Below, in pieces: positions 5,871 to 9,773 of a stretch of DNA of 9,773 nucleotides. The first letter of the stretch is position 1, and each line of letters starts with the position of its first letter. The stretch comes from an uncultured Eubacteriales bacterium (GTDB taxonomy: Bacteria; Bacillota; Clostridia; Lachnospirales; Lachnospiraceae): NCBI GenBank assembly GCA_900545175.1, contig UQYF01000056.1, forward strand, positions 1 through 9,773. Reading direction: 5' to 3'. Made by a program: the position numbers and the translations under genes. A model generated the notes under the pieces. It made no database searches and was not told the origin of the DNA. It saw only the letters and a list, made by a program, of their open reading frames with translations.

Positions 5871-7124
5871 TTAATCCTCCCTCTCAACTATATTAACATC
5901 ATACTCCGAACTGAACTTTTGTACAATTTCCTCTGTCACATAGACATCACCGGTATCCGTCATCATAATCAGGTCGAACGGTGCAATCGTCCTGCCCTCG
6001 AATATCCCACCGGCTCCATAAGCACTCCATAGGCTTATGCTGCCATCAAGCCCCATAACATAACATGCGGTAGACAAGCCATCCGCAAGTGTCCCATCTG
6101 CGCTCACAACCGTCACGGAAATAAGACCGCTCTCGGCAGGATATCCTGTCGCCGGGTCGATAATATGGTGGTACCTTTTTCCGTCCTGCTCAAAATAACG
6201 CTCGTAGCCGCCGGAGGTCACAACTGCCTTATCGTGAACGCGGACTGCACCAAGATAATCGAAAGCACCACCTGATACTCCTTCCGTGCTTTCTCCGGCA
6301 CCTTCTCCACCTGCATCATCGCCACGGTTATAGTCGAAATTTTTCAGTGGATTCTCAATCGCTATATTCCAATCGCTTCCGTCCGTTTTCCTGTGATAGC
6401 AGTACACGTTTCCGCCAAGTGAAAAATACGCCGACTTCACATCATAGCCGTCAAATATCTGCACAAGTCTGTCTGAGGCGTATCCCTTTGCCAGTCCGCC
6501 AAAATCTATTCCCTGACCGTCTAAAAGCTCAAGCTGACATTTTTTGTTCTCATTTTCTTCTGAGCCTGTATTATATGATACTTCGTTATATGTGACCAAA
6601 TCACTGCCGCACAGCGCAAGCGCCTTGGCAAGCTCGTCCTCGCCCGGCACCGCATATTCGCCCGTGGTAAAGCCCCACAGCTCCATGACGGGCAGAATTG
6701 TCATGTCGTAAGCTCCGTCAGTCAGCCTGTTAAGCATAAGCGCATAATCCGCGAGTGCCGCCACATCCTCACTCAGCAGACCTGCGCTGTTCTGATTTAT
6801 ACGGCTCACCTCACTGCTCTTGTTTCCGATTGAAAGAAGCTCATCAAGTCTCACTATCTCAGCCTGCGCCGCCTCGACCGCCGCATCCGCATCCTTTCCG
6901 TAGCAGGTTATCTGCATCACTGTATCCATGGCGTAAAAATTCACGGATGCCTGTCTGCTGCCCGAACAGCCCTGGCACAGCAGCATTACAGGCATTAACA
7001 GAAGCATCCGCATTATCTGCAGGATTAGTGCATTGGGGCTTAATACGGCTGCCATAAATTTACATTGCTTCTTTCCGCAATTATTGTATTGTACATTCAT
7101 ATACTTTTTATTTTTCAAATCCAA
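5871..7124 (-). CDS. apbE: FAD:protein FMN transferase (ApbE family), probable lipoprotein
   Basis: ApbE (EC 2.7.1.180) transfers FMN from FAD to a Ser/Thr of exported or membrane redox proteins such as RnfG/RnfD or NqrB/NqrC. Family motifs in order (numbered from the TTG) are IDFGGLAKGYASD (206-218), SLGGN (235-239), TSGGYERYF (303-311), HHIIDPATGYP (319-329) and ADGLSTACYVMG (347-358). A hydrophobic stretch (about 34-50) ends in CQGC with Cys53, a rough lipobox, so membrane anchoring is likely although the -3 Cys and -2 Gln are atypical. Residues about 261-289, rich in Gly, Asp and Glu, are an insert absent from standard ApbE. The TTG at 7124 follows the DUF3783 stop by 3 nt with GGGGAAG upstream; in-frame ATGs at 7100 and 7055 are alternatives, the latter better suited to a signal peptide. 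No flavinylation target is in the window. Confidence 0.92.
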   Translation of the reverse strand: MDLKNKKYMNVQYNNCGKKQCKFMAAVLSPNALILQIMRMLLLMPVMLLCQGCSGSRQASVNFYAMDTVMQITCYGKDADAAVEAAQAEIVRLDELLSIGNKSSEVSRINQNSAGLLSEDVAALADYALMLNRLTDGAYDMTILPVMELWGFTTGEYAVPGEDELAKALALCGSDLVTYNEVSYNTGSEENENKKCQLELLDGQGIDFGGLAKGYASDRLVQIFDGYDVKSAYFSLGGNVYCYHRKTDGSDWNIAIENPLKNFDYNRGDDAGGEGAGESTEGVSGGAFDYLGAVRVHDKAVVTSGGYERYFEQDGKRYHHIIDPATGYPAESGLISVTVVSADGTLADGLSTACYVMGLDGSISLWSAYGAGGIFEGRTIAPFDLIMMTDTGDVYVTEEIVQKFSSEYDVNIVERED

Positions 7125-7127
7125 TTC

Positions 7128-7508
7128 TTATCTTCCCCGCAGCATTATCGCAATCTGTTCTTTTTTGAGCTCTGCGATAAGCCCGCTTACACTCCATTTC
7201 ATATTGTGAACCGTGACGATGGCTTTTAAATGTGTCGGCTCAATTCCCCGCTTTTTGTATTCCGCAAGGAACACATCCATCGCCTGGCTTGAGACATCCG
7301 AAAAAATAATACAATCCGGCAGCTTCGCATTGTCACCATCAGCGCTGTATTCTGATTTTGTGCCCTTAACCCCTTTTATCCCCGCCAGCTCACCGACGGT
7401 TCTGCCGGCGTCAGACTCATTGAACTGCTTAATCTGATGATTGAGACTGTGGCACAGGCTTACTATCTGCTGTCTTTTTGTCTTGTCATTTATATGAAGT
7501 AGTATCAT
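7128..7508 (-). CDS. DUF3783-domain protein
   Basis: This 126-residue soluble protein matches DUF3783 (PF12646), from memory, by the C-terminal block THLKAIVTVHNMKWSVSGLI followed by AELKKEQ. The N-terminal ILLHINDKTKRQQIVSLCHS has a response-regulator-like beta-alpha look but lacks phosphoacceptor residues. The function is unknown. A GTG at 7517 would add three residues, but AAAGG (7518-7522) abuts that GTG and sits 9 nt before the ATG at 7508, so I prefer the ATG. The gene lies 3 nt upstream of apbE on the same strand, suggesting translational coupling. It follows the glucokinase terminator by about 40 nt, so it has either a very short promoter region or depends on readthrough. Confidence 0.75.
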   Translation of the reverse strand: MILLHINDKTKRQQIVSLCHSLNHQIKQFNESDAGRTVGELAGIKGVKGTKSEYSADGDNAKLPDCIIFSDVSSQAMDVFLAEYKKRGIEPTHLKAIVTVHNMKWSVSGLIAELKKEQIAIMLRGR

Positions 7509-7517
7509 ATTCCGCAC

Positions 7518-7522
7518 CCTTT
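7518..7522 (-). promoter_or_regulatory. Ribosome binding site that decides the DUF3783 start
   Basis: AAAGG (in GAAAGGG) is adjacent to the in-frame GTG at 7517 and therefore too close to serve it, but it is ideally placed (9 nt) for the ATG at 7508. Confidence 0.6.
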
Positions 7523-7549
7523 CACCGCTGACTTTAACTTAACATGAAA

Positions 7550-7575
7550 AGGGTACTTGAAATGCCAAGTACCCT
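7550..7575 (-). terminator. Rho-independent terminator of glucokinase
   Basis: A perfect 10-bp inverted repeat AGGGTACTTG/CAAGTACCCT with a 6-nt loop (7560-7565). On the minus strand it is followed by TTTTC and begins 15 nt after the glucokinase stop. The opposite strand lacks a T-run, so it should work mainly on glucokinase transcripts. Confidence 0.8.
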
Positions 7576-7590
7576 AGTGTGTAACTCGTT

Positions 7591-8526
7591 TTATCCGAGC
7601 ACCAGTGCCGCCGCACCATATATTCCACCGTCGTTTCCGAGCTCAGCCATGATGAACTTCACATTGCCGCAAGGTCTGAACACAACCTTCTTAAACTTCT
7701 CCTCTATGAAATCAAGAAGGAACGCTCCCGCCTTGCTCACACCGCCGCCGATTACGACAGCTTCCATGTTGACCGTGCATGCTACGTTGGCGATTGCTCT
7801 CGCAAGTGCGTCACCCATGATGTCCATAACGGAAAGCGCAAGCGCATCGCCCGTCTTTGCAAGGTCAATGACATCCTTCGCGGTGATATCGACCATATCG
7901 CGAAGAGGTGTAGGTGTATCCGTGTTCTTCATAGCCTTCTTTGCCTCGCGGACAATTCCTGTGGCGCTCGCCACAAGCTCAAGACAGTCATTCTTACCGC
8001 AGTTGCAGACCTCAGTATTTCCCGGTGCCACCGGCATGTGACCAATCTCACCTGCGCCGCCAGTCGCACCTGCAACAATCTTTCCGTCAAGGATAACACC
8101 GCCGCCTACGCCTGTGCCAAGTGTGACCATAAGCATATCTGAATAGCCTCTTCCGCCACCCTTGAAATATTCGCCGAGTGCAGCGACGTTAGCATCATTT
8201 CCTGCCTTACACGGAATACCATGGAAGCTGTCGGCAAAAGCTCTCTCGATATTAAACACACCCCATCCGAGATTTACGCAGCCGTTCACGGTGCCATCCT
8301 TCATGACAGGTCCCGGAACTCCGACGCCTACGCCCTTCACATCAGCGGTCTTATATCCCGCATCGGCAAGGTGCTTGTCCATGGATGTGCAGATATCAAA
8401 CACGATATTAGCCCCTGCGTTCTCCTTTCTTGTAGGAATCTCCCACTTCTCAAGCAGCTCTCCTGCCTCGTTAAACATTCCAAGCTTAACTGTTGTACCT
8501 CCGATGTCAACTCCAAAACAAATCAT
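7591..8526 (-). CDS. glk: ROK-family glucokinase
   Basis: A 311-residue cytoplasmic sugar kinase (EC 2.7.1.2), ATP-dependent phosphorylation of glucose to glucose-6-phosphate. Visible are the ATP phosphate-1 motif DIGGTTVK (7-14), PGP (71-73), the catalytic Asp111 in GNDAN, the phosphate-2 motif LGTGVGGG (136-143), GEIGHM (159-164) with zinc ligand His163, the ROK zinc cluster CNCGKNDCLE (Cys174, Cys176, Cys181), and the adenosine motif IGGGVS (259-264). There is no N-terminal helix-turn-helix, so this is a kinase and not a NagC/XylR-type ROK repressor. N-acetylmannosamine or fructose specificity cannot be fully excluded, but the clostridial glucokinase subgroup has this form. AGGAGG (8537-8542) lies 10 nt before the ATG. 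It is separated from apbE/DUF3783 by a terminator and has a long structured upstream region. Together with glgP it links glycogen breakdown and glucose to glycolysis. Confidence 0.93.
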   Translation of the reverse strand: MICFGVDIGGTTVKLGMFNEAGELLEKWEIPTRKENAGANIVFDICTSMDKHLADAGYKTADVKGVGVGVPGPVMKDGTVNGCVNLGWGVFNIERAFADSFHGIPCKAGNDANVAALGEYFKGGGRGYSDMLMVTLGTGVGGGVILDGKIVAGATGGAGEIGHMPVAPGNTEVCNCGKNDCLELVASATGIVREAKKAMKNTDTPTPLRDMVDITAKDVIDLAKTGDALALSVMDIMGDALARAIANVACTVNMEAVVIGGGVSKAGAFLLDFIEEKFKKVVFRPCGNVKFIMAELGNDGGIYGAAALVLG

Positions 8527-8536
8527 ACCTGAATAT

Positions 8537-8542
8537 CCTCCT
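8537..8542 (-). promoter_or_regulatory. Ribosome binding site of glucokinase
   Basis: Perfect AGGAGG, 10 nt before the ATG at 8526. Confidence 0.85.
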
Positions 8543-8572
8543 ATATTTTAATTTTTTATTTCTAAAATAAAC

Positions 8573-8607
8573 TATGCAGCCTTTATGACTTCATAGATTT
8601 CTGCATA
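8573..8607 (-). promoter_or_regulatory. Dyad upstream of glucokinase
   Basis: TATGCAG/CTGCATA (8573-8579/8601-8607) encloses TATGA-CT-TCATA (8584-8595), both on nearly the same axis. It lies about 47-81 bp before the glucokinase start, where an operator or leader hairpin would be expected. No identified binder. Confidence 0.4.
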
Positions 8608-8676
8608 AATAAGCAATCAACCTTTTTCTCACGCTAATCTCCATTCCGAAGCGTAGCGTAGGAATCGTGCATCATA

Positions 8677-8714
8677 AAGTCTCATATGCGATTTCTGATG
8701 TCGCATCAAGACTT
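8677..8714 (-). promoter_or_regulatory. Stem-loop between small membrane gene and glucokinase
   Basis: AAGTCT/AGACTT (8677-8682/8709-8714) and ATGCGA/TCGCAT (8686-8691/8701-8706), separated by a 3/2-nt internal loop, with a 9-nt apical loop. It begins 11 nt after the stop of the small membrane gene. The following minus-strand sequence is not a proper T-run, so it may be a weak terminator, a processing or stabilising hairpin, or part of the glucokinase leader. Confidence 0.45.
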
Positions 8715-8725
8715 CTTTGTGACGC

Positions 8726-8887
8726 TTACTTCTTCTTGTCGTTGAAGTAAATGATAAATGCACCCATAACACATACAGCAACGAGTACACCAAACTCAGT
8801 CCAACCACCTAATAGTTCAAGTCCTATGACCGTTCCTAAATAACCTGCAATCAATGTAAAAATCGCTGCCAAAATTGCTTTACCCAT
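8726..8887 (-). CDS. Small membrane protein, 53 residues, unknown function
   Basis: Residues 3-22 and 32-47 are two hydrophobic helices joined by a short LELLGGWTEF loop, and the protein ends in NDKKK, a positive tail that should face the cytoplasm. Gly-rich helix faces recall small two-helix envelope proteins of the GlsB/YeaQ kind, but I do not recognise a named family. GAAGGAG (best AGGAG, 8897-8901) lies 9 nt before the ATG at 8887, and that spacing plus the coherent membrane pattern supports a real gene. The frame extends to a TTG at 8908, which overlaps no ribosome site and is not used here. It is upstream of glucokinase on the same strand, separated by about 200 bp of structured DNA. 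Confidence 0.72.
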   Translation of the reverse strand: MGKAILAAIFTLIAGYLGTVIGLELLGGWTEFGVLVAVCVMGAFIIYFNDKKK

Positions 8888-8896
8888 AAAATCACA

Positions 8897-8901
8897 CTCC
8901 T
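8897..8901 (-). promoter_or_regulatory. Ribosome binding site of the small membrane protein
   Basis: AGGAG within GAAGGAG, 9 nt before the ATG at 8887; this fixes the 53-residue reading. Confidence 0.75.
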
Positions 8902-9028
8902 TCGTCAAAACTAGGTTGTTAAAGTCTTTCTATCTTCCATCTTCTTACCCTTTGGACAAGAAGCATCCCTCGCTCTAAAGAGCTCGGTCAATTCGGATTG
9001 AAATTTCACATATTTTAAGAAATTTAAT

Positions 9029-9057
9029 TTGACATTTATAAAATCATATCTTATTAT
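9029..9057 (+). promoter_or_regulatory. Consensus-like sigma-70/A promoter
   Basis: Perfect TTGACA (9029-9034), optimal 17-nt spacer, then TATTAT (9052-9057). The predicted start is near 9064. No plus-strand open frame follows, so it should make an untranslated RNA or be a relic of lost DNA. Confidence 0.55.
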
Positions 9058-9063
9058 AGTACA

Positions 9064-9127
9064 AAAGAAATGGGTTTTGTGCCAAGTAAAGCCTTATGGC
9101 TCCAACGGGGTGCTCGTTTCTTTTTTT
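9064..9127 (+). ncRNA. Candidate small RNA, about 64 nt
   Basis: The unit runs from the predicted start of the 9029-9057 promoter to the end of a seven-T run (9121-9127). AAAAGAAATGGGT (9063-9075) can pair with GCTCGTTTCTTTT (9112-9124) through 13 pairs, three of them wobble, enclosing a loop with a small AGCC-TTAT-GGCT hairpin (9090-9101). It overlaps the 3' end of the minus-strand ORF 9094-9315. No known RNA family recognised. The long terminal stem uses the T-run itself, so it may instead be only a terminator-like relic. Confidence 0.35.
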
Positions 9128-9315
9128 ATATCAATAACATCGTATAAATACATTTTTCCATCGTTTGCATGTCTTATTATCAACGAAGTGTGAAATACGT
9201 TATATCTTTCTATAACTCCGTTATCACCATATACCGGCAGTGCAAAATAAGAATTATATCTATACCAGCCATTATCAATATATATATATCTGCATTCCAT
9301 CATATAAAGCTGCAT
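9094..9315 (-). pseudogene. Short ORF, likely C-terminal remnant of a phage/mobile-element protein
   Basis: A 73-residue frame. The last third, HTSLIIRHANDGKMYLYDVI then DIKKETSTPLEP, resembles the C-terminal end of large proteins of clostridial phages and conjugative elements (MuF-type or nuclease-toxin tails), where YLYD(I/V)...KKETSTPLE recurs; this recollection is unverified. The N-terminal part is Tyr-rich with no family resemblance. The start codon at 9315 has only an AAGA-type site and the preceding DNA is AT-rich, so I favour a decayed fragment over a real small gene. Its 3' end is overlapped by the candidate plus-strand RNA. Confidence 0.35.
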
Positions 9316-9380
9316 TCATTCTTTTGGTCTTTCTTCATTCACATTTTTTTCTTAGTGAGACAATATAAGTTATCTGCCTG

Positions 9381-9644
9381 TTATTTTTTACAATAATTAA
9401 TGAACACATCTTTAATGTAAGACTGATATGCTGCATCTTCTTTTCCGATTCTATAAAAGTATGAATATATGAGTACCATGTAATATTTTACATAATCCCA
9501 GTTACAGTTTCCAGCAGACAGATATCCATCCCGAAAAAGCAAGATTTCCTTATCTGTATTCATAAACTTCTGACCAGGTCGAAGAATCAATGCCCAAGCA
9601 ATATCAAATTCTTTATTTCCCCAACCAGATAAGTGAACTACCCA
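9381..9644 (-). pseudogene. C-terminal remnant, possibly of an APH-type phosphotransferase
   Basis: The frame is open well upstream of the only candidate start (a TTG at 9590 with no ribosome site), and the in-frame residues WVVHLSGWGNKEFDIAWAL just before it look like genuine protein. GWG(N/D)..FDIAWAL followed by a helical, Tyr-rich tail (NWDYVKYYMVLIYSYFYRIG) recalls the end of aminoglycoside-phosphotransferase-like kinases, where GDP.FDLA follows the metal-binding Asp. The nucleotide-binding and catalytic segments (HGD, DFG-like) are absent, so this is a tail without a head. The upstream break coincides with the stop codon of the gene entering from the right and with an inverted repeat at 9641-9662. 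Family call is tentative. Confidence 0.35.
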
Positions 9645-9662
9645 TTGTCTTAAGCCAATGGG
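9641..9662. repeat. Inverted repeat at a gene-remnant junction
   Basis: CCCATTG (9641-9647) and CAATGGG (9656-9662) are a perfect 7-bp inverted repeat with an 8-nt loop. It contains the stop codon of the partial gene 9650-9773 and marks where the remnant 9381-9644 begins. No T-run follows, so it is not a standard terminator. Confidence 0.5.
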
Positions 9663-9773
9663 CTTCCTGCTTCGTCGACCTCGTAACCTACTATCTCCAC
9701 AGGCGTTGATTTGGGCAATCCCTGCCCTATATATTTCTTTATGCTATTTGTCTTAATCCTTCTGTCAGTATAT
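9650..9773 (-). CDS. 3' end of a gene entering from the right edge (unknown product)
   Basis: Only the last 40 residues plus a TAA (9650-9652) are inside the window; the start lies beyond base 9773. Visible blocks are TDRRIKTNSIKKYIGQGLPK and STPVEIVGYEVDEAGSPLA, a clean hydrophilic C-terminus with normal codon use. I do not recognise the family; the surroundings suggest an accessory or mobile-element gene. An alternative is a fortuitous frame, but the composition argues for true coding. Confidence 0.45.
   Translation of the reverse strand, partial: YTDRRIKTNSIKKYIGQGLPKSTPVEIVGYEVDEAGSPLA

Noticed and set aside
7544..8551. Plus-strand open frames opposite glucokinase
   Set aside because: Low-complexity Ser/Pro/Thr-rich translations typical of the antisense of a GC-richer real gene; no ribosome sites.
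9053..9058. Minus-strand TATAAT as a promoter for the small membrane gene
   Set aside because: The spaced -35 (CACAAA) is poor, while the same bases fit a good plus-strand promoter.
1..9773. CRISPR arrays, tRNA or rRNA genes
   Set aside because: No regularly spaced repeats, cloverleaf patterns or conserved rRNA cores were seen on either strand.

Overview
The window looks like a chromosomal segment of a gut or rumen Lachnospiraceae bacterium (Clostridia). The family assignment rests on the protein flavour: a 750-residue glycogen phosphorylase, a CXC-type ROK glucokinase, DUF3783 next to ApbE, and an IstA-like remnant whose sequence resembles Lachnospiraceae IS21 elements. Strong AGGAG-type ribosome binding sites also fit. 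I cannot fix the genus. Most genes lie on the minus strand.

Layout. (1) 73-789 (-): an L-2-amino-thiazoline-4-carboxylic acid hydrolase-like protein. (2) About 934-1275 (+): the N-terminal stump of an IS21-type IstA transposase that runs head-on into the 3' end of a HAD-family hydrolase gene (1235-1993, -). The last codons of the HAD gene overlap the stump. (3) 2056-2248: a striking 193-bp near-symmetric palindrome, probably a MITE-like element, wedged between the HAD gene and the terminator of the next gene. (4) 2304-4556 (-): glycogen/maltodextrin phosphorylase, divergent from an AraC-family regulator (4907-5857, +). The two share a 350-bp control region with several direct repeats. (5) 5871-7508 (-): a DUF3783 protein followed after 3 nt by an ApbE-type FAD:protein FMN transferase, convergent with the AraC gene. 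(6) 7591-8526 (-): ROK glucokinase with its own terminator and a structured upstream region. (7) 8726-8887 (-): a 53-residue two-helix membrane protein. (8) 8909-9773: a decayed accessory zone with a consensus-like plus-strand promoter followed by a T-run (possible small RNA), two short ORFs that look like C-terminal remnants of larger proteins, and the 3' end of a gene entering from the right edge.

How the genes fit together. Glycogen phosphorylase releases glucose-1-phosphate, and the ROK glucokinase would phosphorylate free glucose, so the core of the window is storage-polysaccharide and glucose handling. The AraC-type regulator divergent from glgP is the obvious candidate to control it. 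ApbE attaches FMN covalently to exported or membrane redox proteins; no target such as RnfG or an FMN-binding-domain protein lies in the window.

The best candidates for something undescribed are the 193-bp palindrome, whose conserved blocks are separated by unrelated spacers of equal length, and the short promoter/T-run unit at 9029-9127. I found no tRNA, rRNA, CRISPR array or complete defence system.
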